This document shows, in pieces, positions 1 to 13,652 of a stretch of 64,000 nt of DNA; positions within the stretch are counted from its first letter, which is position 1, and every line of letters starts with the position of its first letter. The stretch comes from Porpolomopsis calyptriformis (Eukaryota; Basidiomycota; Agaricomycetes; Agaricales; Hygrophoraceae), in contig OX621175.1 of NCBI GenBank assembly GCA_951640195.1, positions 682,001-746,000 of the forward strand. The letters are read 5' to 3'. The notes below the pieces were generated by a model. It saw nothing but the letters and a program-made list of their open reading frames with translations, searched no databases and was not told the DNA's origin. The translations under genes were made by a program, and so were the position numbers.

Positions 1-1
1 A

Positions 2-409
2 CGAGCTATGACAAAAGACATAGTTTCTGGGCTGGCTTGGTTGCATGGTGGAGATTACCTTCACTGCGATGTCCGCCATCCGAACATCGTCTATGATCCT
101 GCTAAAGGCCAGTGGGTTCTAATCGATTTTGAGCATGGAAACTCAGCGAGGGGGAGCCGATCCAAGAGCAAAAAGAGCAAAAACGTACACGTTGACGGTC
201 CGCTGAAAGATTGGGACAATAAAACACTGGATGATGGCATCTACACCATGGCCTCTGAGATGTATCAGTTTGGGAAATTGCTGAGTGGTCTGTCGGAAGA
301 TGGGAAATTGCTCAGTGGCAACTTGTCAAAAGATGGGCAAGCCTTTATAATGGGGTTGTGTAAGAAACAGATGACAGCCAAACAAGCACTCGAGCATGAA
401 TGGATGTGA
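2..409 (+). CDS. FunK1-like protein kinase, 3' part only (truncated by window edge)
   Basis: Reading is open from the left edge to a stop at 407-409, so only the C-terminal ~135 residues are visible. The catalytic loop reads HCDVRHPNIVY, a variant of HRD with the nucleophile-orienting Asp kept, followed by IDFEHGN in place of the DFG metal-binding motif. The spacing and the variant loops resemble the fungal-specific FunK1 kinase family rather than canonical Ser/Thr kinases. The end (QALEHEWM) looks like the final helices of the C-lobe. The ATG at 8 is internal. A serine/lysine-rich insert (SRSKSKKSKN) follows the DFE motif. Substrate and role are unknown. Confidence 0.7.
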   Translation, partial: RAMTKDIVSGLAWLHGGDYLHCDVRHPNIVYDPAKGQWVLIDFEHGNSARGSRSKSKKSKNVHVDGPLKDWDNKTLDDGIYTMASEMYQFGKLLSGLSEDGKLLSGNLSKDGQAFIMGLCKKQMTAKQALEHEWM

Positions 410-729
410 TCTCTGTTGCTGTTACAGGAATAAAATATGTTTATTGTCAGATCTCTGATTTCTGGCTCTTCCGTGCCCCTTCATTAATTTCAGAAGTTGC
501 TGTACATGATATTAACAATTGCTTTCGCAACGTCCAAGTTTCTTATGGTATTGACAAAGATGTAGGTAATTTTTGATATTTGACGGCAGATTCAGAATAG
601 AACTAAGTGTTGAATCGACACCTTCCGGCCAACCGAGCAAGGATGCCAGAGGGAAAGTGCCATACAGGCCCTCGTCTAGCCAGTTTACGAAAGTCAAATT
701 TCTCGTGCGAAAGTGTATCTGAGCGGGCC
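410..729. other. Intergenic stretch carrying a dispersed repeat
   Basis: No gene seen. From about 480 to 640 it holds one copy of a ~150-bp repeat whose second copy lies inverted at 14455-14620 (see the repeat entries). The remainder is the 3' flank of SCS7. Confidence 0.6.
480..645 (+). repeat. Dispersed repeat, copy 1 (3' flank of FunK1-like gene)
   Basis: This copy shares ordered blocks with the reverse complement of 14455-14620: ATTTCAGAAGTTGCTGTAC, CTTATGGTATT, GATGTAGGTAATTTTT and CAGATTCAGAATAGAA. It begins about 70-80 bp after the kinase stop codon, in the same relative position as copy 2 after the NACHT-WD40 gene. Confidence 0.75.
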
Positions 730-2253
730 TTAAACTGGGAGGACGGTATTGAAAACCACGTCCCAAATCTTGCCTGAGTGAAAAAGTACACGTCAGCGTT
801 TCGTCGGTCGAATTACGGTTGAAGGGAAGAAATTAAAAGGCACGCAACTGGTGACGCCAAAACCCAGCTCAAAGTTTTTGTAGTGGTGCGCGAGATGGTA
901 TTTCTTCATCTCCCTCAGGTATTTAGGCAGCGTCGTGTGGTGGAGCCTGTCATAGCAAAGGTTGAATCTGGAGAAGCAAGGGATGGAAATAGAATGCTAC
1001 CCACGCATAGTGCATGCAATCATATATAACATCTTTGAACCGAGAAGTTGGATCAAAATGAATAAGAAAGCGTTTGCCACTGGAAATAGAACGGACGTAC
1101 AAAACGTAAATGCGCCCGCAATGATACCGTTTGCGATAGGCGTCGGAAATAGCACATATGAAAGCCGCGTGAATGGATACTGGAGGGCACAGAACAGTAA
1201 CGGAGGCATCACGAGTCTCAATCTGGCATGAGCAGACGATGAAAAGGGTTTTCGGGGTAGATATAAGGGTACGCACCGATCCATGGGTAAGAAGTGATGT
1301 ATTCCATGCAACAAGAAGTGCACAGTCAGGAACAGTGGGCGATCGGGCAGCCACTCATCAATATGAAATAAAAAGCGATGGAATCCGTATTCCAACATCG
1401 TCCACATGACATTTCCCGTGAAGAAGCACACGAGGGTCTTTGTGACAGCTTCTAAAGACATTTTATGGAAGGAAAACAGGGGAAGAAGGGGAGAGGTCGC
1501 AAAAGGTGGGAGGGGCCCGGCGAATTGAAGGACGGAGCGAAGGAAAAGGCAGGCAGCTATGGGAAGCCACACGAGCGGCACTACGTACCAGACTGTGCGG
1601 GAAGTGAGCTACGGGGGGAAAGGAATTGTGAGTTTGGGGTACGAAAATATTGGTAGAATATCCAAACCTCGAGGTAGTCAGGACCAAAGAGACGGGCAGA
1701 CTCAGATAAATGACGTGGTTGGTGAACTTGCTTTAAATAGTAGGATTTGCTGAGGGTCTATAAGTACGGGCCGCTGGGAAGGGCGACCGAGATACCTGAA
1801 ATTCGCCTCCCAGACTTGGCGCAGCAAGGGCCTACGTAAATCCAGGAACTGATTTTTTTCAAAATCCTCCTTTGGCTTCGTGTCATCCGGGTGGAAATCA
1901 TCGGTTGCTTCCCAGTCTGTAATAAATTGTTCAAAAAGGCATACAAACTTGGCCATATTAGTGGACTGACCTTCTCGTACAATGCTATCGTCGTTCCCTA
2001 GCTTCCCAACTACATACTCTTCCAACATCTCATAGGCCGAGTCTGAGTGGTCGTGTTCATCTGGGTTCTTCATCACACCCTCGATTGCTTGCCCGGCATA
2101 TTTGAGGATCAAATCTTCTCCGCCAGGATGATCAGGGAGAAAAGTCGAAACGTCGTAGACTTTCCCGCCACGAATCACCCAGCAGTTGAGTGGCGTGGTG
2201 TGACGAGCAACGTCTTCTTCGGTGTAGATGCGGATCCTTTTGGACACTGACAT
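730..2253 (-). CDS. SCS7: Fatty acid 2-hydroxylase with cytochrome b5 domain (SCS7/FA2H)
   Basis: ER-membrane diiron enzyme that 2-hydroxylates the fatty acid of sphingolipids. The first exon from ATG 2253 encodes a cytochrome b5 domain with the heme motif DHPGGED, then the linker FLDLRRPLLRQVWEANF. The hydroxylase part has the histidine clusters HRFLFH, HGIHH, HYALHH and HLAHH. Several introns are placed by splice signals and frame. Three examples: one restores AFTFYVIYDCMHY near 1030-1095; a GTGGGT donor restores HYALHH near 1005; the last, 774-848, restores the end GVTSKIWDVVFNTVLPV. The stop is at 730-732. Membrane helices flank the His boxes. The start lies only 60 bp from that of SEC5 on the other strand. 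All key histidines are present and it looks functional. Confidence 0.93.
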
Positions 2254-2313
2254 GACCTCCTGAGGTGGACAAACTCCGACGGTATCCAATTTTAGCCAGA
2301 GCAACGGCTTACC
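2254..2313. promoter_or_regulatory. 60-bp bidirectional spacer between SCS7 and SEC5 start codons
   Basis: The two ATGs (2253 on minus, 2314 on plus) are separated by 60 bp. Promoter and 5' UTRs must overlap each other or the neighbouring coding exons. Confidence 0.6.
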
Positions 2314-5300
2314 ATGGGAAAGCTCAACTTCGCCACCGACGAAGCCTCTCTCCTCAAAGCCTATAGGATATCGTCCCTATCTCCAAAGTAATACTGTTCG
2401 TCGACCTCATTCACCTAGCCTCACTCAGAAACATTCAGACAATGGGAAGATGTCGATCATGATTTAGAAGACTCCGTTGCTGGCTCATTGGCGAGTCCGA
2501 TAGGCGGAAGTGGAGATGGGGACGGAGACCCATTGGGTCTTGGAACCATTCTCAAGTGTGTCTTCTTACGCATTTTCTGTCCAATCCTCTGACTTTTTAT
2601 GATGATAAAGTGTGAAGGATATGGACATGGAATCCAGTATTGCGCCTGCTCTTCAAAGACATTTGAAATACCAATGACGTACAATTCACTCAGGAGCAGC
2701 CGTCTTGATCAATTCCAAATCATTTGATCCAAAAGCTTTCCTTTCCGTTGTCCATCCGAACGCGACGTACCAAGACTTGAGTTCTGGTATCGCCCATTTG
2801 AAGGCCTCGATTGACTCAAGGTCGGCGGCCATTAGAATATTGGTAGAGGACAATTTTGATAGATTTGTTGCTGTGAAAGCATCCACTGATGGTGCGTTCA
2901 CTCATACCACACTCACATCTGATCTTGAATTGATTCGAGCCTGTCTTGGTAGCATTGTACGAAGAAATGAAGGATGGTCTTCTTTCGTCTTCGAGTGACT
3001 ATTCGACTAAGCCGCTTCGGGATGAATTGAAGAGTAGGCTCCTCCTGTAATCCGTAAACACTCGCGCTCAAATTTCCCATTAGTGGCAGCAGTAAAGGCG
3101 AACCAAGTTTTTCTTCCTGTCCTGGAGAACGCCTCCAAAGCCCGCAAGTTACGCACCACCCTCGGTGTATTCGAACGATCCAAATTCTTCTTTAACCTTC
3201 CCGGATTCATCCTCGAGTCCATAGAAGCAGTACGTTTCGGCAGTATGTATAGCCGCTACCTTACCCTTATATTAAACCATCCTAGGGACGTTACGATGCT
3301 GCGATACGGGATTATAAAAAGGGCAAATTTCTTCTAGAATCTCGCCCTGGACAACTACTCCCGATTGGAACCAAAGATGCGCAGACATCTGTCGTTGAGG
3401 AACAACAGCAGAAAAGGATACTAGACCGAGTTTGGGGGAGTGTAGAGAAGGCTATGAGTGAGATGAAGAACATGATCAATTCTCAACTTCAGGACCCTAC
3501 TCGCAGTGTTGAGGAACAAGAGAAGATGATTGAGTACGTGATTCTTTGTGTACCTCTGGCTGGGAATCTCAACGTCTGCACTTTCCGAAAGAATCCTGCT
3601 GGAGCTGAACTCTTCAGATGAGCCCGTGTGGACATATTTCGATAGTCAACACAAGTTCATCATGAAGCAAATGAGGGAATCATATGCTTCGTCTGTATCA
3701 TCGGTCAAGAGTTTGTGCCTTTAATCTTCGTCCCGTTCCCACCAAGGATCTAACTCCAATCGCTTTAAAGCAATTCTTGATCGAGTCAAACCCCAAGTCG
3801 TAGATCCAGACAACTTAAACATGAAGTTGGCTGCGCAGTTGCAAGGCTGCATCGCTGCTCTTGCATCGAAGCAGACAGATGATTTCCCAGGTCTGTGGTC
3901 ATCGTTATAGTTTGTGCGCTTGCATTTCAACACAGTTCAGGGTTATCCGGCGGGCAGGATGTCTGGCAAGCCATTCTCGACATGGTTAAGAACGTTTCTG
4001 AAGCTATGTTGTCGTCACTCGCAAATTTCTGGAGGATAGCTAAAAACTTCATGGACGGAAAATACAAGAAGGTAATTTCCAGGCCTCAAATAATTTACAC
4101 CAGAGACTGACGACGTAGAATAGTCTATGCAAGCTACCGGGACTCGCCGCAGTCCTACACAATGCCGAACGATGGCACTCGATATCGCCAAACTATACAT
4201 ATCTTTGTTGTCGGAATTTTTCGCATTATCCGATACGGTGATCATGTCCTCTCCAGGTGGCTCCAACAACACTGAACTGCCTCTACTCCCCTCTGGCTCG
4301 AATTCTCTTTCGACGGCTCAGTATTTAATCAAGATCTTAGGGGAAGTGCAAGATAGTGTGAATGAGTTGAATGGCATGGAGATTTCCAATGAGGCTGTTT
4401 CTGGTCTTAAGGATCTTTTGGAGAGTACGAGGTGGAGATTTGAGGATATTCTCACACGCGTTTGGCTTCGGGGTAAGATGGTTTCTCTACGGTGAAACTT
4501 TCGCTAACTTTCAAATACACTAGATGCTCATATCTTCTACTATCTCGAGGCTTGGGTTCCCGCCCCCACCGACTCGTCTGTGACGCTATATCTCACCCAC
4601 ATAGAGTTATTCCAGAGAAGCATTACGACTTCCGCCTTTAAAATTGCCGGCGGCGTAGATTTATCCAACGCGATGTTGCCAAGCACGAAAACTGTTAAGC
4701 AAAACCAGATCTCTTCGACATTTGTGACCAAAATTGTCAAGGCATTTTTGGATGCTTTGTATTCGTTTCTTGACGGCCTTGTTCATCTCGCTTCGGACGA
4801 GTCTCCGATCGTCACCGGTAAACTTCCGAGTAGAGTGCCGGCCAATAAGGGCAGACCGAGTCCGCTACAGCTACTGGATTTTACAAATGGTGTATGTTTT
4901 CCACTTTATTCAGAGTAACCAATTTTGGAATGCATCCCCCCTAATTTTTGTTTCAGGATATCCGACTACTCTTGGTCATCTCAAATTTTGCTCATCTGAA
5001 AGCCACTCTCATTCCGAGTATGATCACCCAACTGGAGAGTGCCTTCAGCATCTCTATTGACGAGGATCGACAGGTGTGTCTAAATGCAACCTCTCCTTTC
5101 GGTAGTAGTGATTTTTTTTTGTCAGTCTTTGATGTCGGTTGTTCAAGAACTTGACAAGACCTTGTTCGAAGGATATGTTAACCCGAAAGCTTCCGTTGTC
5201 ATGGGCATCATCCGAGATGGCATTTTAAACGATGAAATGGATTGGTACGAGACACTACAGCCAACAGGTACATCGTTTAAGCTCACCACTGGTCGTATTG

Positions 5301-5870
5301 ATCGCTTAATGGAATGAAATGCTCAGAGATACGGCCATACATGTACGAGGCGTTGATGTATCTAGTCAACATCCACGCTCAAGTCAGCAGTGCGGCTGAG
5401 TCTCTGCTAGAGCGAATCCTCAACACCCTGGTGGAGGATGTGGCAGAAGAAGCTTTGCGTTGTTTCCGGCAGGTCAAGCGGTTCGGAATGGGCGGCATGC
5501 TTCGCGTTAGTTCACATTGATGCTTCATTCTCATCCAGGTAAATTCTGACAAATGTTCCAGGCTACACTTGAAATCGAGTTCATGCACCAAACATTGTCA
5601 CGTTACGTCACGCCCCGAGCCGCGAAAACACTGTCCGACTTATACAATAAGATATCTCAGGCGTATGCTCGCCGACCGGGAGACGAGAACCTCCAGGGCA
5701 ATTTGGATGTCGTGAAGAAGACGCTGGCCGATACTCGTCGCGCAACTGGGATCGAGTTCCTATGCTTCAGGGCAAACAAGGAAAAAACAGGAACAGCTAG
5801 TCGCACTGTGCCACAAAGCGCACGACTCAAGGAGAAAGATGGAAGTAGAGCTGTCAAAGAAAGATCATAG
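2314..5870 (+). CDS. SEC5: Exocyst complex component Sec5
   Basis: Subunit of the octameric exocyst that tethers secretory vesicles to the plasma membrane. It starts [18 protein letters not shown] at 2314. The first intron (GTAATA...TTCAG) joins to [13 protein letters not shown]. Later exons carry blocks typical of fungal Sec5: [18 protein letters not shown] with [12 protein letters not shown] near 2730-2820, [12 protein letters not shown] and [11 protein letters not shown] near 3100-3200, [19 protein letters not shown] near 4170, [15 protein letters not shown] near 4340, and [20 protein letters not shown] near 4740. The C-terminus is 5553-5870. About ten short introns are present, with no in-frame break in the exons I joined. 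It is convergent with the DUF155 gene, the stops lying 82 bp apart. Confidence 0.9.
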
Positions 5871-5951
5871 TCACCCTTTCAGACGTAATTCATCTATAGG
5901 CAACCCTCATTATATTATAACATTCCAATATGTACAATGCATACTACGTGG

Positions 5952-7899
5952 TTAAGCCATCAGGTCAACAAGGATAATAATAATACCAAGCACTGAGGCA
6001 GGGGCAATGAGAATTCAATCATGATGAGGGCATTTAGACATCATACCTATCTCAATGGCAAGCAGAGCGATGACAATTTGTTCGAGGCGTTCGGCGTGTC
6101 GACTTGAAACAGATTCTTTGAGGAGCTGAAGCATATCTTGAAGAACCTGGTGCAGCGAGAAGCCATTAGTTGGACAGCTTTGTGACAGATTGGGGATTGA
6201 TACCTCAACACGGGTATTTAATAGGTTGATCCGCTGAGGGATTTCCAAGTAGCTCCGAGACGCATCATACAGAGGTTGCAAGTCAGGGTAACTCTGGGGG
6301 TGGGGTCGTTAATGATCGTTTTTCGAGACGCAAGACATATAAGACGGACCCAGAACACTTCCTATCCACCACGGCGATTTAGCAAATGGCTATTATCAGC
6401 ATGAACAAAGGACATGCCGGAGAATCCAAGACCGATCCGACGGAGTTTATATTGGTACGCAGAAGAAACAATTGTCCTATCTTCTGCATGATTTCTGTGA
6501 AGAAAAAAACGTGACAATGGGCGGCCGGAACAGGCAGCCGGATTCCTTAACCTTTGTGAGGCATGCCTATTTTCCCTGTCTCGCTGATGATTTCAGGAAT
6601 GTCCTTAGTCTCTTCTATCGTCGAGGAGATGAGCTCCTCGAACTAGAATTCCCGGCGGTTGACAGTCCCGATACGCATGATTTGGGAAAGTACAAACCAG
6701 GGATATTTTCACTGATTGCGACAGAGCGTGGGATAAAGAAAGTTTTGTCCTGACCTACCAGTTAGAAACTAAAATCACGAGTAAGGCGAGGCATACATAT
6801 AACTCGACCCCTTCCGAAGGGTGATTACATCATTATAAATGCTATCGGACGACGTGAATATTCAATGGAGGGGTGACATGATTGTCTTACCGGCTGTACG
6901 TAGCATAGTAGTAGTTGAGGTCTTCAATTTCTACATCTTTCGGGGCTGTAGATGGAAGCATATGGCAGCCATAGAAGGACGGCAAGTATAGACACCTACC
7001 CAGTTTGTCAATCTCGAACCGTCGTCTGCACAATCGTAATCAGGGCTGAGCACGCCTAGCGGCAGTATACTAACATTGAGGATAAAAACCGTTTTTCTTG
7101 AGCCTCTGTCATCCCCCATATGACGACGGTGCCATAACTAAACAGAAATATCTCAGCTCCAGTGGAAGCCGTGTCAAATTTACTCTTTGTCCTCCTCGGT
7201 CGGCTGCTGCTATCTTCCCCTTCTCCAGAGTGTAGTTCCGGTATCCCGAGAAGGTCCCCGGTCTGGTGTTGAGATCCTAGCTTTGGCTTCATCTTATATT
7301 GGTGGCCATCATTGGGACTCGTGGAAGGCGGATCATAAACGTAAGGAGTGTAAATCACTTCGTCGATCAACTTGGGGCTGGTGTGATATGCTGTTTGCCG
7401 GGCATGAAAGAACCTCATCAGTTCAGTGAGGCGATAAGAGCTATGAAGGAAGCGATCAGCGCGTTAAGAGAAATGCTACGCGGGTCGTCTTACTTTGCAG
7501 TGCAATAGGCTGTTACTCTAGGTAACGACTTTGCTTTCTTTCTGGTTAATTTTAAGGCATCCCTTTTGGCTGTTCCGTCCGGTATCAGGGAGATTTGATT
7601 GTATGCCTTTGGAAATCATATGAAGCGACGGTGACATATAGATGAACTCCCAAACTTACTTCGACCTCCGTTTCGTCCTCATTCTCGTCCACATCTATAT
7701 CTCCATCCTCACTACCACCAGCGGTCTCAAAGTTTTCCTTACGAGAAGGGCCTTGAATCGTATCTTCATCAGCTGTAGTGGTCAATTCACGCTGTTCCGG
7801 CAAAACTTTAAGCTTTCCGGCGACTTTCGTTGATCGTTTTGCGCCGCGTTGTGAGGTTCCGCCAGTGCTTTGCGCGACGTTTGACTGATCCGACGGCAT
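5952..7899 (-). CDS. RMD1/RMND1-type DUF155 protein
   Basis: Member of the DUF155 (Rmd1/Sif3, RMND1) family, mitochondrial or membrane proteins ending in a C-terminal membrane helix. ATG at 7899 gives an N-terminus with a Lys-rich stretch then KLKVLPEQ. Further exons read LIDEVIYTPYVYDP (about 7380), AEIFLFSYGTVVIWGMTEAQE (about 7100-7160), DVEIEDLNYYYATYSR (about 6900-6950), IYNDVITLRKGSSYMTKLS spanning an intron near 6780-6850, FEELISSTIEETKDIPEII (about 6590-6650), and LYDASRSYLEIPQRINLLNTR (about 6210-6275). A last intron (GTATGA...CCTCAG) joins AIEI to VLGIIIILVDLMA and a stop at 5952-5954, giving the hydrophobic tail. It is divergent from LYS2 across 179 bp. Yeast homologues affect sporulation and mitochondrial translation; the role here is by family only. 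Confidence 0.85.
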
Positions 7900-8078
7900 T
7901 TCCTGGTTGTGAGTGGGATAATTGTTCCCCGAATGATATTTCGGACCACCTGAAGCTTTCAAAAGATTTGTATTACGTGATTACAAGTCTTGTAAGTGGA
8001 CCACGAGCATCTGGCTAAATGCTGATTGAATAAAATTTGCAGTCTTGACCACGCCTTGTCGTTTGGACATACCACGAC
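7900..8078. promoter_or_regulatory. Shared promoter between DUF155 gene and LYS2
   Basis: A 179-bp interval between two divergent start codons. No distinct operator was recognised. Transcription of the two genes may be coupled. Confidence 0.5.
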
Positions 8079-11000
8079 ATGACAGTAGACCGTCTGGCTC
8101 GAGTCATAGCGCGTCTGGGGAATCTGCCGTCAATATCCCTACCCACAGACTACCCAAGAGCGTCTGGTGTAAATAAAGTCATTGAAGCAGCTTATTTGGC
8201 CGAACTTTCTGATCAGACTGCCTTGAGTTTGCTTAGGCTGGCGGTTTACACGGAAGGTGAAGACTGCGATGAGGATGAAGAAGACGCTCTGACCGAGAGA
8301 CCATCTGCATTCCATCTTTTGCTCGCAGCATTCGCCGTGCTCCTTCATCGTTACACTGGCGACAACGACCTTATCATTGGTTCCTCGTCTGCCTCCTCTC
8401 GTCACCCTCTGGTTCTTCGCTTGTCCGTAGACCCAGCTGATCCCTACTGGGCTGTGGTTCGAAGAGTACAACAGGTCGAAAAAGAAGCAGAACTCGATAT
8501 CCTGCCATTTGAAACCATAATGCGCGCTCTCAGCAAGCATAAAGAAGACACTCCTGAAAGTTCCAATCCACTTTTTCGGGTACGTTTCTTTGACGAGACA
8601 GACGAACCACGAGACAACTTCATTCGAACGACCAGTTTAACATCTGATCTTACCGTTTTCGTAACTCGCCCACCAGCATCTACGCGAGCTTCTTTGGCTC
8701 CTCGAATATCACTTCGCATTCTATATAATTCCCTCCTCTTTACTTCCAAGCGGATCACCTATATAGTAGAACAACTGTCTGCCTTACTTCGCAAGGTTTC
8801 ATCGAACCCACTAGCTCCCGTAGGATCAGTACCTCTACTGACACCCTCACAATCTGCTCAACTCCCCGACCCCACCCGAGATTTACATTGGTGCGACTGG
8901 AAAGCCGCGATCACCGATGTATTTTCAAAAAACGCGCGGGAATGGCCTGACCGGCCCTGCGTCATCCAAAGTTATCCCACAGCAACTCTTAACCAACCGC
9001 AAGAGAAGCGAATCTACTCTTACAATACCATCAGACACGCTTCAAATATTCTCGCGCATCACCTTTTGCAAGGAGGTATCCAAAGAGAAGAAGTCGTGAT
9101 GGTATATGCCCACAGAAGTGTTGAACTCATCGTCGCTGTGATGGCCATCCTCAAAGCTGGCGCTATTTTCTCTGTCATCGGTTAGCGTTTTTTCATCCTT
9201 CTTTTTGGCTTCTCTCTCTGCTGACTTTAACTTGTCATGATTGTGATTTTTATATGTACAGATCCTGCCTACCCTCCTTCGCGGCAAACCGTCTATTTGC
9301 AAGTTGCACGGCCTCGCGGGTTGATTGTTCTCAAGGGCGCAGGAACTATCAGTCCTTCCGTCCGCGACTTCCTTTCTGCCGAACTTCTTATCCGTCTCGA
9401 AGTGCCCGCATTGGAACTTTCGCCGAATGGTCATATACTCGGTGGTGCCTTTGCTGACGTGGGCAAGGTGGAAGACGTCTTGAAAACTCATCTTCGCCTG
9501 GGTGATACAGATCCGAATGTTATTCTAGGCCCGGATAGTCCCGCTACACTCTCTTTCACAAGTGGCAGCACAGGCATTCCGAAAGGTGTCAAAGGAAGAC
9601 ATTATAGCCTTACACATTTCTTTCCCTGGATGGGTGAGAGATTTGGCCTTGGAGAGGAGTCTAAATTTACGATGCTTAGCGGTATTGCACACGATCCCAT
9701 CCAACGCGACAGTGAGTCTATGACATCTGAGTTTCGTTCCCATATTCAAGTCTGTTTCAGTCTTCACCCCCCTCTTTTTCGGGGCCGAGCTACATGTCCC
9801 GACTGCTGAGGATATTGGTACTCCCGGCCGACTTGCGGAATGGATGGCTGACAGTGGTGTCACTGTTACACATCTCACGCCAGCCATGGGTCAACTGCTC
9901 TCTGCCCAGGCTACTCGCCAAATACCTTCTCTCCGTAACGCCTTCTTTGTTGGTGATCTCCTTACCAAACGTGATTGTCTTCGGCTCCAATCTCTAGCTT
10001 CCAATGTGAGGATCGTTAACATGTACGGGACCACGGAGACACAGAGAGCGGTCTCCTACTTTGCCATTCCCTCCCTTACAGCCGACCCCACGTTCCTAGC
10101 TACTCAAAAAGACACCATACCCGCTGGTGAAGGTATGGTCGATGTACAATTGATCGTTGTCAATAGGAACGACAAAACTGTGCTGTGCGGTGTCGGCGAG
10201 GCCGGGGAAATCTATGTGCGATCGGGAGGATTGGCGGAAGGATACCTCGATGCTGCGACTACTGCAGAAAAATTCTTGACAAACTGGTTTTCCGCATCCG
10301 CTCCGCGTAGAGACACAATACGCCTGCCACTCCACGGGCTTGCGGGGCCTGAAGCACGGTACTGGAAAGGCATTCGTGACAGGATGTATCGCTCGGGTGA
10401 TCTCGGACGCTATCTCCCTGACGGTACCGTTGAATGTGTGGGAAGAGCAGACGACCAGGTTAAAATCCGAGGATTCAGAATTGAGCTAGGAGAGATCGAT
10501 ACCCATCTCAGCCAGCACCCATTAGTTAGAGAGAACGTCACCCTCGTGCGCAGGGACAAGGATGAAGAAAAGATTCTCGTCAGCTATTTTGTACCATTGG
10601 ACGGGCCCAAGCTAGACGAATTTGCCAGTGACATCACAGACGGGGAAGAAGCCAAGGGTCTTATCAAGGGAATTCGGAAATACCGACGCCTCATAAAGGA
10701 CATTAGAGAGCATCTCAAGAAAAAGCTTCCAAGCTACAGCATTCCATCACGTACGTGATCGAGTCATCGTGCTACCTGCTCGTCCTTTTAATTGGTGCCC
10801 TCGACAGTCTTTGTACCACTTCACCGTATGCCTCTGAATCCCAACGGCAAGATTGACAAACCTGCATTGCCATTCCCCGACACTGCACAAGCTGCGACGA
10901 CCAGGCCGGCTTTACGCAAAGCGAGTGCTACAGAGGAAGCAATGAGGGCCATCTGGGCAAGCATCTTGCCCAATCCTCTGCTGCCAATCCCCTTGAATGA

Positions 11001-12671
11001 AAGTTTCTTTGATCTCGGAGGTCACTCCATCCTCGCGACTCGCCTCATATTCCAGATTCGTAAAGCCTTCGTAGTCAATGCCCCCTTGAGTTTGATCTTC
11101 GATCACCCAACTATTAGGGGACTTGTGAGGGAAGTCGACGCCATGCGAAGCGCCGATTTTGGTCTTTACGAAGGCAGTGACACCCCCGTAAATGTGCCTT
11201 CGGTTTCAGACAACGGTCCGCTCAAGAAGGCATCCTTGCCAGCCGAGGATTATGGGCAGGACTATGGGAATCTACTTCCAAGGCTGCGCAATTCATATCC
11301 TCCCTTACCAGAAGATTTCAACGATCACCCGTTGACCATTTTCTTGACTGGTGCTTCTGGTTTCCTTGGGGCTTTTGTTCTCCGCGATCTTCTTTCTCGG
11401 AAAAGTAGCGTCCAGAAGGTCATCTGTCTTATCCGGGCCTCCGACGATCAGAGGGCCCTACAGCGTCTCAAGGAAGCGTCAACGGATCGCGGCGTTTGGG
11501 ATGAGAATTGGGTTAAGTCTAAAAGTCTTGAAGTCGTCGCGGGAGATTTGACTCAGCCACTCTTTGGGCTTGGAGAAAAAGGCTGGGATCGCATTGCGGC
11601 TGAAGCGGATGTTATTTTGCACAATGGCGCTTTTGTTTGTCTGGGGGCTTCCAAGCGCGTTTAAATTCTGATTCTAAATCCTTTTCAGGTCCACTGGGTT
11701 TATCCGTATGAGAAACTTCGCTCTGCGAATGTTCTTGCGACTCTAGCCGCTATTGATCTTGCGACTACTGGAAAGCAAAAATCACTTGTCTTCGTTTCGT
11801 CGACCTCTGCTATCGACACAGAATATTACGTGCAGTTATCAGATTCGTTGTCAAACGGTGGCCATCGTAGAGGCATCCCCGAGAGTGACGACCTTGGAGG
11901 CGCCAGGCACGCACTCAAGACAGGCTACGGCCAAACGAAATGGGTATCGGAGAAATTACTTCTCGAAGCAGGGCGCAGGGGCTTGAGAGGCCACATCGTC
12001 CGTCCGGGCTATGTAGTTGGCGATTCACAATCCGCCGGTGAGTGTATTCCCTTACTAAAGAGGACTTCCTTGCTTGGCCTTACTTACCGCACGCGTAAGT
12101 CACAAACACGGACGATTTTATCTGGCGCTTGGTCAAAGGCTGCGTCCAGTTGGGTCTCGTTCCAGACATCAATAACACGATTAATATGGTCCCCGTGGAT
12201 CATGTTGCGCGATGCATATCGCTCGCGACTGTGTCACGAGCAGATACGCCACTCTCTGTCTTACACATCACGGCACGGCCTCTGCCTACCTTTAACAATG
12301 TCCTCTCGTCCTTGGCTCGATACGGATTCCAAGGAGAACAATGTGAATATATTGTTTGGCGACGCAAGCTTGAGCAACATGTGATGGAGGTGCAAGACAA
12401 TGCTCTCTTCCCTCTACTTCACTTTGTGCTCGACGATTTGCCGACAAGCACCAAGGCCCCAGAATTAGATGATTCGAATACGACCGCCCTTTTGCGATCG
12501 TGTGACGAGGTGGAAAATATGACGGTATCTGATCAACTTATGGGTAAATATCTGGCATGGCTTGTCGACGCGAAATTCCTGCCTTCGCCTGCCGTCTCCA
12601 TGCCTGAGAAGCAGCTTCCCTCCTTCGGGAAACGGAGGGAGACGAAGGCGGTGGGTCGCAGTGGATCGTAA
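8079..12671 (+). CDS. LYS2: L-2-aminoadipate reductase (alpha-aminoadipate reductase), LYS2
   Basis: Cytosolic lysine-pathway enzyme that adenylates 2-aminoadipate, loads it on a carrier domain and reduces it to the semialdehyde with NADPH. Domain order is complete. A condensation-like N-terminal region with [17 protein letters not shown] (about 8310) is followed by the adenylation core [16 protein letters not shown] (about 9550), MYGTTETQ (about 10020), [14 protein letters not shown] and [14 protein letters not shown] (10385-10500). The carrier motif [10 protein letters not shown] holds the phosphopantetheine Ser near 11025. The thioester-reductase Rossmann motif [18 protein letters not shown] is at about 11345, with catalytic YGQTK near 11930 and [17 protein letters not shown] near 12000. 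About five short introns separate the exons. Size (~1,450 residues) matches the family. It needs a phosphopantetheinyl transferase (LYS5), which is not in this window. Confidence 0.95.
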
Positions 12672-12940
12672 GGTTGAATTTAAAGGATAGATACTATCGA
12701 ACGGCGAATGTATTATGCCCCATCTTTGTTGCTGTCGTGTTGCTTTACTCTCAATTATTACCACCACACTATCCAAAGAGACAGGGTTATCACAATGCTG
12801 AGATTGATCAATATTTTCTTTGAATACAAGTGTTTGATCGGGTATAAAACTTGGATGGCTGTGCTAAAACTGTATAGTTTTCCCGCGCCACCGATATTGC
12901 TTTGCTCATCGCAAATCAAGGTTACCGCCCAAAGAGCAAA

Positions 12941-13652
<712 letters not shown>

